From Streptomyces sp. ISL-36 (lineage in GTDB: Bacteria > Actinomycetota > Actinomycetes > Streptomycetales > Streptomycetaceae): 54,775 nucleotides of DNA. The position numbers and the translations under genes are program-made. Shown one piece after another: positions 35,957-44,084 of the stretch; position 1 is the stretch's first letter, and each line of letters opens with the position of its first letter. The notes under the pieces were generated by a model. The model had not been told where the DNA came from, searched no databases, and worked only from the letters and a program-made list of their open reading frames with translations. The stretch covers positions 1-54,775 of the forward strand of contig NZ_JAGGOS010000001.1 of the NCBI RefSeq assembly GCF_018614205.1, given 5' to 3'.

Positions 35957-37447
35957 ATGAAACGACTTGTGTGCCATCTCGCGGCGTTCTGCGCCGCCTT
36001 GTTCGCCGTGGTGGCTCTCCCGCCGGGCGAAGCCCGCGCGGCGGAGGCTTCCCCGCTCACGGCGGGGCACAAGTACGCCCTGCGCTCCGAGGCCAACGGC
36101 CTGTTCGTCGCCGCGGAGATCAACGACCCGGGCACTCAGGCGGGCAAGCTGCGGGCCCGCACGGCCGGCGGGCCGGAAAGCCTGGGCTCCTGGGAGAAGT
36201 TCACCCTGCACACCGACGACAAGGGGGTGACCGTCGCCCTGCGCTCCGAGGCGAACGGGCTCTATGTCACCACCGAGGTGAACTACACCGGCGGTTACGC
36301 GGGTCTGCTCCGCGCCCGGGGGACCACCCTCGGCGACTGGCAGAAGTTCCACCTGGAGGTGCAGTCGAACGGCACGTACGCCCTGAAGTCCAAGGCGAAC
36401 GGCCTGTACGTGACCGCGGAGATCAACGACTCGGGCACGGACCAGGCCATGCTCCGCGCCCGCGGCGCCACCACGCCCGGTTCGTGGGAGCGCTTCACGC
36501 TCGTCGACCTCGACGCCCTCGGGGGCCCGGCCCGTCCCGCGCCCACGACGCCCGCCACGGCCGAGGACTTCAAGGTCATGTCGTGGAACGTCTGCGCCAA
36601 CGCCAACGAGGCGTGCGGCAACAACCGTGTCACCGGCGATGTACTCGGCGACCAGATCGTGGCCCGGTTGGGAGGAGCGGCCGCCGACTACGACGCGCTC
36701 TTCCTCCAGGAGATATGCGAGAAGCACACCGGCGCCATCGAGGCCAAGCTGGAGGCGGCGACGAAGACCGGATGGCACGTCCGGTTCGCGCCCATCCAGT
36801 ACGCCGTCGACGGCTCGACGGTCAAGGCCGCCAGGAGCTGCGCCAAGACGGGCACCGGCGGCGTCTACAACGTGGACCGGGGCGCGTACGGCATCGGCCT
36901 GGCCGTGCCCGAGGCGAGCACCTGGTCCAAGGCCTACGCGCTGACCTCGCCGGTCAACCGGACCGTCGGCACGACCTGGACGAGGATGGAGCAGCGCGCG
37001 GTCCTGTGCGCCACGATCGCGGCGCGTGCCGTCCAGTTCTGCTCGGCCCACCTCAGCTCCGGCCTGGCGACGGACGACGCCGACGGGACGTACCGCGTGA
37101 AGCAGGCGAAGGAGCTGGAGAGCATCGTGCACTCCGAGACCCCGGCCGGCTACCGCACCGTCTTCGGTGGCGACTTCAACGTCGTACCGCCGGACTCGAC
37201 GGCGCCCGACGGCCCCAAGGAGGCCCTCACCGGCCTCTACGCGGCCGACCGCGAGTGCGACGAGGGTCTCTGGGCGGAGCGGCCCCGTGACGGCAGGACG
37301 ACGAAGCCGCTCGACGGGCGCGAGATCAAGATCGACTACATCTTCGCCCCCGCCGCCGCCCAGATCGTCTCGTGCGGGGTGACGGCCGACGCAGGGTCGT
37401 CCGACCACTACCCGATCTCCGCACACGTGCGGCTGCCCGCCGCGTAG
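35957..37447 (+). CDS. Secreted endonuclease/exonuclease/phosphatase protein with beta-trefoil-like N-terminus
   Basis: A 496-residue exported protein with a signal peptide ending GEARAAEA (about residue 29). Three repeats, ALRSEANGLFVAAEIN, ALRSEANGLYVTTEVN and ALKSKANGLYVTAEIN (from about 41, 94 and 142), each end in a Trp-containing W(E/Q)KF/WERF segment. This is the spacing of a fascin-like beta-trefoil. From residue 205 an EEP domain carries FKVMSWNVCA, LFLQEIC, GGDFNVVP and SSDHYPIS. Substrates could be DNA, phospholipid or phosphoinositide. Cysteines (about six) suggest disulphides. Confidence 0.88.
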   Translation: MKRLVCHLAAFCAALFAVVALPPGEARAAEASPLTAGHKYALRSEANGLFVAAEINDPGTQAGKLRARTAGGPESLGSWEKFTLHTDDKGVTVALRSEANGLYVTTEVNYTGGYAGLLRARGTTLGDWQKFHLEVQSNGTYALKSKANGLYVTAEINDSGTDQAMLRARGATTPGSWERFTLVDLDALGGPARPAPTTPATAEDFKVMSWNVCANANEACGNNRVTGDVLGDQIVARLGGAAADYDALFLQEICEKHTGAIEAKLEAATKTGWHVRFAPIQYAVDGSTVKAARSCAKTGTGGVYNVDRGAYGIGLAVPEASTWSKAYALTSPVNRTVGTTWTRMEQRAVLCATIAARAVQFCSAHLSSGLATDDADGTYRVKQAKELESIVHSETPAGYRTVFGGDFNVVPPDSTAPDGPKEALTGLYAADRECDEGLWAERPRDGRTTKPLDGREIKIDYIFAPAAAQIVSCGVTADAGSSDHYPISAHVRLPAA

Positions 37448-37459
37448 GCAGGCGACAAC

Positions 37460-37498
37460 GCGGAAGGGCCCGTCCGTGGAGGAACGGGCCCTTTCCGC
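37460..37498. terminator. terminator between nuclease-like and sigma-factor genes
   Basis: GCGGAAGGGCCCGT (37460-37473) pairs with ACGGGCCCTTTCCGC (37484-37498) with one bulged base. It lies between convergent genes and can serve both. Confidence 0.8.
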
Positions 37499-37521
37499 AA
37501 GGCGCTTGGGGGTGGCGGAGC

Positions 37522-38436
37522 TCACTCCTCCAGCGTCAGCCCCTTGCGCAGCCTGCCCAGCGTGCGGGAGAGCAGCCGGGAGACGTGCATCTGGGAGATG
37601 CCCAGTTCCTCGCCGATCTCCGACTGGGTCAGGCCGGCGACGAAGCGGAGGGAGAGGATCCGCCGCTCGCGGGACGGCAGCGAGGCGATCATCGGCTTGA
37701 GGGACTCGACGTACTCGATGCCCTCCAGGCCGTGGTCCTCGTAGCCGATCCGGTCGGCGAGCGCGCCCTCGCTGTCGTCCTCCTCGGCCTGGGCGTCCAG
37801 CGAGCTCGCGGTGTACGCGTTGCTGGCGGCCATGCCCTCGACGACCTCTTCGCGGCTCAGGCCGAGCTCCTCGGCGAGCTCACCGGCGGTCGGCGCGCGG
37901 TCGAGTCGCTGGGCCAGTTCGTCGCCGGCCTTGGCGAGGTCGAGGCGGAGCTCCTGGAGCCTTCGCGGCACGCGCACGGACCACGAGGTGTCGCGGAAGA
38001 AGCGCTTGATCTCGCCGACGATCGTCGGCATCGCGAAGGTGGGGAACTCGACGCCCCGGGAGAGCTCGAAGCGGTCGATGGCCTTGATGAGGCCGATGGT
38101 GCCGACCTGGACGATGTCCTCCATCGGTTCGCTTCGGGTACGGAACCGGGAGGCGGCGAACTTGACCAGGGCGAGGTTGAGCTCGACCAGGGTGTTGCGG
38201 ACGTACGCGTACTCGTGGGTGCCCTCTTCGAGGGCGTCGAGCCGGGCGAACAGGGTCTTCGAGAGCGCCCGCGCGTCGAGGGGGTCGGCGCGGTCGAAGG
38301 GCCCGATGTCCGTGAGGCCTTCGGTGAGGTCCTCGGGAAGGCCTTCGGGCAGGCCGAGGGTGGGGGGCGGAGTTGCTGTCGACGGCGCGTCGTGGGTACG
38401 CGGAGCGTCGAGCCGGGGTGACATGGTCTCCTCCAT
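37522..38436 (-). CDS. SigB/SigF-family RNA polymerase sigma factor
   Basis: A 304-residue alternative sigma factor of the general-stress/sporulation group. The N-terminal ~50 residues are Pro/Thr-rich. Region 2 (LVKFAASRF ... DIVQVGTIGLIKAIDRFELSRGVEFPTFAMPTIVGEIKRFFRDTSW), region 3 and the region 4 HTH (LTQSEIGEELGISQMHVSRLLSRTLGRLRKGL) are intact. Divergent anti-anti-sigma and anti-sigma genes lie next to it, the arrangement described for SigI of S. coelicolor. ATGs at 38436 and 38424 are both possible starts, with AGGAAG and GGAGGAG sites respectively. Confidence 0.93.
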   Translation of the reverse strand: MEETMSPRLDAPRTHDAPSTATPPPTLGLPEGLPEDLTEGLTDIGPFDRADPLDARALSKTLFARLDALEEGTHEYAYVRNTLVELNLALVKFAASRFRTRSEPMEDIVQVGTIGLIKAIDRFELSRGVEFPTFAMPTIVGEIKRFFRDTSWSVRVPRRLQELRLDLAKAGDELAQRLDRAPTAGELAEELGLSREEVVEGMAASNAYTASSLDAQAEEDDSEGALADRIGYEDHGLEGIEYVESLKPMIASLPSRERRILSLRFVAGLTQSEIGEELGISQMHVSRLLSRTLGRLRKGLTLEE

Positions 38437-38646
38437 CGTTTCTTCCTGCTGCGGTTTGCGGCGCCTCCAAAGCCGGCCGTGTCGGATGTTCCCTACTAGG
38501 CCTACCCGCTCGACCTGGCTCGTTGCAAGTGTCATTTGTCCTGTTTGCGAGGGTCTGTAGCGGTGTTCGGGTGCGCGAAGGAGTGTCGAACTTGTAGGGT
38601 GCGACGACGTCAACCGGCATCCGCGAGAGCGAGAAGAGGCACGGCC

Positions 38647-39030
38647 ATGGACCGCCAGAGCATCGGCAGCACGCAGTCGGGACGGCTGCGCGTCGAGGTC
38701 CGGACCGTGGGGACGAGCGAGATCCTCACTCCGGTGGGTGAGCTCGATCACCACACCGCGGAGGTGTTGAGTGCGCCACTCGACGACGCGCTCGACGCGG
38801 GCCGCTCACGGCTCGTGGTCGACTGCTCACGCCTCGAATTCTGTGACTCCACGGGGCTGAACGTCCTGCTCGGCGCCCGGCTGAAGGCCGACGCCGCGGG
38901 AGGAGGGGTCCATCTCGCCGGAATGCGTCCGGTGGTGGCGAGGGTCTTCGAGATCACCGGTGCGGACGTCGTCTTCACCGTGCACGACTCGCTCGAGGCG
39001 GCGCTCTCCGACGGCTCCCCGACCGAGTGA
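38647..39030 (+). CDS. STAS-domain anti-anti-sigma factor
   Basis: A 127-residue SpoIIAA/RsbV-type STAS protein. The phosphorylatable serine is in FCDSTGLNVLL, and GELDHHTAEVLSAPLDDAL marks the first half. Unphosphorylated, it would bind the cognate HATPase anti-sigma factor and free the sigma factor. It is divergent from the sigma gene and 90 bp before the anti-sigma gene. Confidence 0.93.
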   Translation: MDRQSIGSTQSGRLRVEVRTVGTSEILTPVGELDHHTAEVLSAPLDDALDAGRSRLVVDCSRLEFCDSTGLNVLLGARLKADAAGGGVHLAGMRPVVARVFEITGADVVFTVHDSLEAALSDGSPTE

Positions 39031-39120
39031 AGGTGTTGGCTCGAAAAGGCCGGGCAGGAGAGCCCCGGTTTGGTCCGTTGTGTCGGGTGTATCGGTTGAA
39101 TCGGTGAGGTGAAAGCGCTG

Positions 39121-39618
39121 ATGGACACTGCTGCTGCCGGTGGCAGGGAGGCCGAGGGGTCGGTGCACCCCGTCGCGGGCGCAGCCGCCGATGCCGCCAC
39201 CGGGGCCGATGTCGACGTACGGACGCTCGCGCTCGGTGCCACCAGTGGCACCGTTCCGCTCGCCCGTGACTTCACCAGATCGGCGCTCTACGACTGGGGC
39301 TGGCTGCCGGCCTCCACCGCCGACGCCAGGGCCGCCGCGGAGGATGTCCTGCTCGTCGTCTCGGAGCTGGTCACCAACGCGTGCCTGCACGCCGAGGGCC
39401 CCGAGCTGCTGCGCGTCCTGCGCCGGGCCAAGGTGCTGCGCCTGGAGGTCGCCGACCGCGGCGCGGGGCAGCCCGCACCCCGCACCCCGCACCGCTCCGG
39501 ACGGCCCGGCGGCCACGGCATGTTCATCGTGCAGCGGCTCTGCCTGGACTGGGGTATCGAGCGCAGGCCCGGTGCGCCCGGCAAGACGGTCTGGGCGGAA
39601 CTGGCCGCACCCGCGTAG
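39121..39618 (+). CDS. HATPase_c anti-sigma factor (serine kinase type)
   Basis: A 165-residue SpoIIAB/RsbW-type protein. The Bergerat ATP fold shows the N box SELVTNACLHA, G1 box ADRGAG and G2 box GGHGMFIVQRL. It should hold the adjacent sigma factor inactive and phosphorylate the STAS protein. The N-terminal ~45 residues are an Ala/Gly/Asp-rich extension. ATG 39121 is preferred because GAGGTG lies about 9 nt upstream; GTG 39109 is an alternative. Confidence 0.92.
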   Translation: MDTAAAGGREAEGSVHPVAGAAADAATGADVDVRTLALGATSGTVPLARDFTRSALYDWGWLPASTADARAAAEDVLLVVSELVTNACLHAEGPELLRVLRRAKVLRLEVADRGAGQPAPRTPHRSGRPGGHGMFIVQRLCLDWGIERRPGAPGKTVWAELAAPA

Positions 39619-39840
39619 GTTCTTCCGCCGCCTCCGCCCGAATCGGCCCTCGTCCCTCGTACGGTCGGAACCCGCTGCCCCCTGGTATGCGACGGGGCGG
39701 CACCTGTGCGGCCGTCGGCGGTCCTCGTCGACGGAGCACGTATTCGGCCGTCCTTGTGTCTTCCCTCCTCAACGCCCCAGGCGTACCTTGACGCCCAATC
39801 TGATAAGCCGTCAGTAACTTTGCGGTGAGGGGTGCTTGAG

Positions 39841-40545
39841 GTGCCGTACCGGAGGAGAACAGCTCTCGCGCTGGCAGCGGCGGCGGTAGCGGCGGCGGCG
39901 GGCTCGGCGGTGCTGGCCTCCGCCCCCGCCGCACAGGCCGCCGTCGTCGACGTGAACTACGCCTGCGAGACGAAGATCGGGCCCAAGAGCGCCGTCTCGC
40001 CCGTCGACATCAAGGCCGTCAGGAGCGGAAACGCCTACACGATCACCATGTCCTTCGAGAAGGGCGTCTCCGACAGCCCCGTCGAACTGCCCAAGGGCGT
40101 CATGACCCCACGCGCCGAGCTCGTCCTCGGCGGCGCGGACGACGGCACGGTGAAGGTCAAGGGAACGCCGAACACGGCGGCGATCCCGCCCGACACCCCC
40201 ATCAAGATCGGCCGGTTGACCGGCACGTACACCCCGAAGAAGAGCGGCAAGGTCACCTTCACGGCCGGGGTGCTCACCGTCCACGCCCTGGGGATGGACG
40301 CCGCCGTCTGCAAGCCGACGAACAGCCCCAAGCCCTCGCTGGAGCTGGAGGTCACGGCCGCGGGCGGCTCCGGCGGCTCCGGTGACTCGGGGGGCGGCTC
40401 CGGGGACACCCCGCCCGCGAGCGGCGGCGAACTGCCCAGGACCGGCCCGCTCGACTCCGCGACGGCGCTCGGCACCCTCGGCGGCACGGTGCTGCTGACC
40501 GGCGCGGCCGGGGTGCTCTGGCTCACGCGGCGCACGGCGCGCTGA
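39841..40545 (+). CDS. LPRTG-anchored surface protein, one immunoglobulin-like domain
   Basis: A 234-residue exported protein with a signal peptide of about 32 residues (ending APAAQA), one ~125-residue beta-rich domain with two cysteines (YACET, AAVCKP), and a Ser/Gly linker. The sorting signal is LPRTG (198-202), followed by a hydrophobic stretch and RRTAR. The domain is homologous to both domains of the fourth gene of the operon (shared GVxDSPxxLPKG, GGADxGTVxVxG, TGTYxPxxSGK). GTG 39841 has GAGGGG at 39827-39832. TTGACG (39788-39793) may be its -35. First gene of a four-gene coupled operon. Confidence 0.85.
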   Translation: MPYRRRTALALAAAAVAAAAGSAVLASAPAAQAAVVDVNYACETKIGPKSAVSPVDIKAVRSGNAYTITMSFEKGVSDSPVELPKGVMTPRAELVLGGADDGTVKVKGTPNTAAIPPDTPIKIGRLTGTYTPKKSGKVTFTAGVLTVHALGMDAAVCKPTNSPKPSLELEVTAAGGSGGSGDSGGGSGDTPPASGGELPRTGPLDSATALGTLGGTVLLTGAAGVLWLTRRTAR

Positions 40546-41510
40546 TGCGGGGGGCGTGGGCGGGGATCGCGGCCGCCGCCCTCATGGGCCTGTCCGGAAC
40601 GGCGGCGGCGGCGCCCTCGCCGGCGTGGACGGCGACCCCCGCCGCGGGCCGGCCGTACGTCTACCTCGAGGGCCCGGCCGGCAGCGTCCTGGAGGACACC
40701 CTCTCCCTGACCAACCCGGGCGCGAAACCGCTCACGGTCCGGCTGAGCGGGCAGGGCGGCACTCCGCTCGCCTTCGCCGCGAGGACGGTGACGGTACCGG
40801 CGCGGACCCGGGCCGACGTGCCGTTCGCCCTGACCGTGACGGCCGACACCGCGCCCGGCGAACACCGGGGCGCCGTGCGCGCCGAGGCGGCCGGGCGGGA
40901 GGTGCGGGTGGCGGTGCACCTGCGGGTGAGCGGGCCGAGCCTGGCGGCGCTCACCGTCGAGAAGGTACGGCTCGACGGCTCGGGCACCCTGCACTACACC
41001 CTGGTCAACCGGGGCAACACGCTCCTCGCCCCGCGTCTGTCCGTCCGCGCCGAAGGCGCCTTCGGGACCGTCCTCGACCGCCCTGCCCGCGCCCTGCCGC
41101 TCACCCTCCGGCCCGGCGAACGGATCACCCGCAGCGAACCGTGGTCCGACCCGCCCGCCCTCGACTCGGTGACGGTCCACCTGCGGGCCACGGCCCCGGG
41201 CGCCGCTCCCGCGACGGCCCGGGCCGAGCGGCTGTTCCTGCCCCTGGGCCCGCCGGTCGCCGTGGCCGGTGTGCTCCTCGCGGCGGCGGCGGTGGTGACG
41301 TACAGGATCCGCCGAAGGGCGCGGCCCGGCCCGGAGCCGGGTTCGGACGTGGGCCCGGGCCCGGGCATGGACCCGGAGCCGAGGTCGGACCGCGACCGGG
41401 ACCCGGACCCGGAGCCGGACCCGGACCCGGACCCGGAGGCGGAGTCGAGGTCCGCGGAACGGTCGGGGGAGCGCCAGATGACCGAGGCGACGGCAGGAGC
41501 GAAGCGATGA
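40545..41510 (+). CDS. DUF916-like (WxL-interacting-type) membrane protein
   Basis: A 321-residue protein with a signal peptide (1-22), two beta-sandwich regions (about 35-128, GSVLEDTLSLTNPGAKPLTVRL, and 130-220, LHYTLVNRGNTLLAPRLSV), a membrane helix (about 234-253) and a basic stop. The ~65-residue cytosolic tail is made of Pro-Asp/Glu-Pro repeats. The pattern resembles the DUF916/WxLIP cell-surface family of Firmicutes; I assign this by eye only. Its ATG overlaps the preceding stop by one base (TGATG). Confidence 0.7.
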   Translation: MRGAWAGIAAAALMGLSGTAAAAPSPAWTATPAAGRPYVYLEGPAGSVLEDTLSLTNPGAKPLTVRLSGQGGTPLAFAARTVTVPARTRADVPFALTVTADTAPGEHRGAVRAEAAGREVRVAVHLRVSGPSLAALTVEKVRLDGSGTLHYTLVNRGNTLLAPRLSVRAEGAFGTVLDRPARALPLTLRPGERITRSEPWSDPPALDSVTVHLRATAPGAAPATARAERLFLPLGPPVAVAGVLLAAAAVVTYRIRRRARPGPEPGSDVGPGPGMDPEPRSDRDRDPDPEPDPDPDPEAESRSAERSGERQMTEATAGAKR

Positions 41511-42634
41511 GCGTGACGGTCACGTCGGCCGGCGGGCGGCCGGCTTCCGGTGTCCGGTACCCGAGTCCGCGCGGGGACGGTACGGCCGTGCGCCCCGCCC
41601 TCGCCCCCCTCGGCCTCGTCGTCGCCCTCGCCGCGCTCGTTCTCGCCCTCCTCCCCGCCGCCCCGGCCGCCGCCACACCCGCACCCGCACGCGCACCCGG
41701 GCCCACCGTGGCCCTGTCGCAGCAGGAGGGTGGCAAGGGCGGTGAGATCACCGTGAGCGGGGCCGGGTGGAAACCGGGGGCACTGCTCATGCTGCTGATC
41801 TGTGGTCAGTCCGCCCCCGGCAAGGGCGTCATCGGCGGCACCAACTCCTGCGCCAACACCGAGGGCCGGGCCGCCACCGTGGACGCCACGGGCGGCTTCA
41901 GCCAGAAGATGCCGGTCGCCGAGCCGCCCAAGCCCTGCCCGTGCGTGGTGCACGTGGCCGGGTTCACCGGCCAACAGGACGTCGTCGACGTGGAGTTCAC
42001 AGTCGCCGGCCACCCGACCGCCCCGCTGCCCGAGGCGTCCGGCGAGGGCCGGCTCGCCGTGCTCGCCTCCGTACGCCTCGACGGGTCCAGCGGCGTTCTG
42101 GTCTGGTTCGGCGCCCCCGCCCGGCGCGAGGTCGTCTTCACCGTCGGCAACCTCGGCCAGACCCCCGTCAGGGACCCGGTCTTCCAGGTCGGCACCAGCC
42201 ACGGCGTCTTCGCGCCGCAGTACGAGGAACGCCAGTGGCGCGGCACCATCGAGCCCGGCAGGAAGGCCCTGATCAGGCTCCCCGTCGAGCTGTCCGCGGG
42301 CGCGCACGGCGACTACGAGGTGTCGGTGAAGTACGCCGGCAAAGTCCTGGTCGACCAGCCGTGGGGGGTCGGCCGGCCCTGGGGTGTGACGCTGTTCTGG
42401 CTGCTGCTCGCCGTGGTCGTCCCGGCGGCGCTCTTCCGGATCGGTATGGCGGTGGTGGACCGGGTCAGGCCGGGCGCCACCGGCGCCGGTACGGGCCACC
42501 GCCGGCGCCGTACCGCCGCACACGCCCCCGGAGCCGCCCCGGACCGGGACGGCCCCACCACCACGGTCCTGCCGTGGTTCACCCCGGACTCCGCACCGTC
42601 AGAGAACAGCCCGACGACGAAGGGACATTCGTGA
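41507..42634 (+). CDS. Surface membrane protein of the LPRTG/LAETG operon
   Basis: A 375-residue protein with an N-terminal hydrophobic segment (about 33-58), then VALSQQEGGKGGEITVSGAGWKPGALLMLLICGQ. This resembles neocarzinostatin/IPT-like immunoglobulin folds (cysteines at ICGQ, NSCAN, PCPCV). A second beta-domain (about 195-275) and one C-terminal helix (LFWLLLAVVVPAALF) are followed by a cytosolic Arg/Ala/Pro tail. The start overlaps the previous stop (ATGA) and the stop overlaps the next start (GTGA). Function unknown; the fixed order suggests it works with the flanking surface proteins. Confidence 0.8.
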   Translation: MSVTVTSAGGRPASGVRYPSPRGDGTAVRPALAPLGLVVALAALVLALLPAAPAAATPAPARAPGPTVALSQQEGGKGGEITVSGAGWKPGALLMLLICGQSAPGKGVIGGTNSCANTEGRAATVDATGGFSQKMPVAEPPKPCPCVVHVAGFTGQQDVVDVEFTVAGHPTAPLPEASGEGRLAVLASVRLDGSSGVLVWFGAPARREVVFTVGNLGQTPVRDPVFQVGTSHGVFAPQYEERQWRGTIEPGRKALIRLPVELSAGAHGDYEVSVKYAGKVLVDQPWGVGRPWGVTLFWLLLAVVVPAALFRIGMAVVDRVRPGATGAGTGHRRRRTAAHAPGAAPDRDGPTTTVLPWFTPDSAPSENSPTTKGHS

Positions 42635-43980
42635 GCACGCAACGGAGGATGAGCGCGGCGGGAGTCGCGCTGATGCTCGGCGGCGCGGGGATCCTGCTGG
42701 CCGCCAGCCCCGCCCAGGCCGCCGAGGTCTCGTTCAGGACGGAGTGCATCCCGCCGTCCATCTCCGGTCTGCCGCCGGTGCAGGGCACGACCAAGGTGCA
42801 GATCACGGCGCCGGCGGAGGCGAAGGTCGGCGACGAGGTCGAGGTGGTGTGGAAGACGGTCGAGGCCGCCTCCAAGAACCCCGACGTCATCGACCTGGAG
42901 AAGGACACGGTGAAGCCGACCGGTGTCATCAAGGTGGGTGGCGCGGCGAGCGGGACGCTGGCCATGGAGGGGCCGCGGCAGAACCCGCCGATCCCGAAGA
43001 ACAGCCCGATGGTGTTGTCGGACATGAAGGGCAGGCTGAAGCTGGAGAAGGCGGGCGAGATCACGCTGACGCCGGACAAGTACAACATCAACGTCTCCAA
43101 GCCGATGTCGACGGACACGAAGTGCTCGCCGAAGGAGACGGTGGCGGTCGGCGCGACGATCAAGGTGACGGACGGCGGGGGCGGCACCACGTCGGGCGGC
43201 GGTACGAGCACGTCGGGTGGCGGTACGAGTACGTCCGGCGGCACCACCTCGGGCGGCACCACCTCGGGCGGTTCCACGGCCGGCGGCTCCACGTCCGGTG
43301 GCACCACTTCCGGCGGCTCCTCCGGTGGCGGCGGAGGGCAGACCGACTTCGCCGGCAAGGAGGTCGCGGTCCAGTTCTCCTGCCAGGCCCCCGGCCCGGC
43401 GAACATCACGTCCAAGGTGACCATCAACGCAAAGAAGAGCGGCGGAAGTTACGCCCTCACCGTCAAGACCGCCAAAGGTGTCATGGACAGCCCGGCCGCC
43501 CTCCCCAAGGGGGCCCTCAAGCCCTCGATGGCCGTGAAGATCGGCGGCGCCGACAGCGGTACGGTCACGGTCACCGGACCGCCCAACCCCGCGCCCCTGG
43601 AGGCGGGCAAGCCGGTCGACCTGACCGACATGACCGGCACCTACAAGCCCGGGGCCAGCGGCAAAGCCACGCTCAGCCCCGGGAAGCTGACCATCAACGT
43701 CTCGCTGGGCGGCTCGCCGATCGTCATCCCCTGCGAGGTCAAGGGCAGCGTCCAGGCGTCCCTGGAACTCGACACGACCAAGCAGGCCGGCGGCGCCTCG
43801 GGCGGCGGCGGCACGGCCTCCGGCTCCGGCTCCGGCTCCGGCGGCTCAGGCGGCGGGCTCGCCGAGACCGGCGCGGAGGACGAGGGCGCCCTGCGCGCGC
43901 TCGCCCTGGTGGCCGGCACGGTGATCCTCCTCGGCGGCGCGGTGTTCACCTTCACCCCGTGGGCGCGGCTGCGGCGCTGA
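42631..43980 (+). CDS. LAETG-anchored surface protein, two immunoglobulin-like domains
   Basis: A 449-residue sortase substrate with a signal peptide (ending ASPAQA), domain 1 (about 33-165) and a Gly/Ser/Thr linker of GGTSTS/GGTTS repeats (about 172-222). Domain 2 (about 230-360) precedes a second Gly/Ser linker, LAETG at 410-414, a hydrophobic helix and WARLRR. LAXTG is the class E sortase motif used for chaplins in Streptomyces. Both domains are homologous to that of the first gene in this operon. The GTG start overlaps the upstream stop by 4 bp. Confidence 0.88.
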   Translation: MSTQRRMSAAGVALMLGGAGILLAASPAQAAEVSFRTECIPPSISGLPPVQGTTKVQITAPAEAKVGDEVEVVWKTVEAASKNPDVIDLEKDTVKPTGVIKVGGAASGTLAMEGPRQNPPIPKNSPMVLSDMKGRLKLEKAGEITLTPDKYNINVSKPMSTDTKCSPKETVAVGATIKVTDGGGGTTSGGGTSTSGGGTSTSGGTTSGGTTSGGSTAGGSTSGGTTSGGSSGGGGGQTDFAGKEVAVQFSCQAPGPANITSKVTINAKKSGGSYALTVKTAKGVMDSPAALPKGALKPSMAVKIGGADSGTVTVTGPPNPAPLEAGKPVDLTDMTGTYKPGASGKATLSPGKLTINVSLGGSPIVIPCEVKGSVQASLELDTTKQAGGASGGGGTASGSGSGSGGSGGGLAETGAEDEGALRALALVAGTVILLGGAVFTFTPWARLRR

Positions 43981-44029
43981 CCCAGGTCGTGTCCGGAAGG
44001 TCTCCGGACACTCCCCAGTGCCGAAACGG

Positions 44030-44070
44030 CGGAGGGCCGCCGCACCGAAACCCGGTGCGGCGGCCCTCCG
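44030..44070. terminator. bidirectional terminator after the surface operon
   Basis: A perfect 18-bp stem (44030-44047 with CGGTGCGGCGGCCCTCCG at 44053-44070) with loop AAACC. It serves the convergent surface operon and peptide transporter gene. Confidence 0.88.
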
Positions 44071-44084
44071 TGCGAACGGGGACG

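Noticed and set aside
36295..36297. TTA codon in the secreted nuclease gene
   Set aside because: Out of frame; the codons read GGT TAC.
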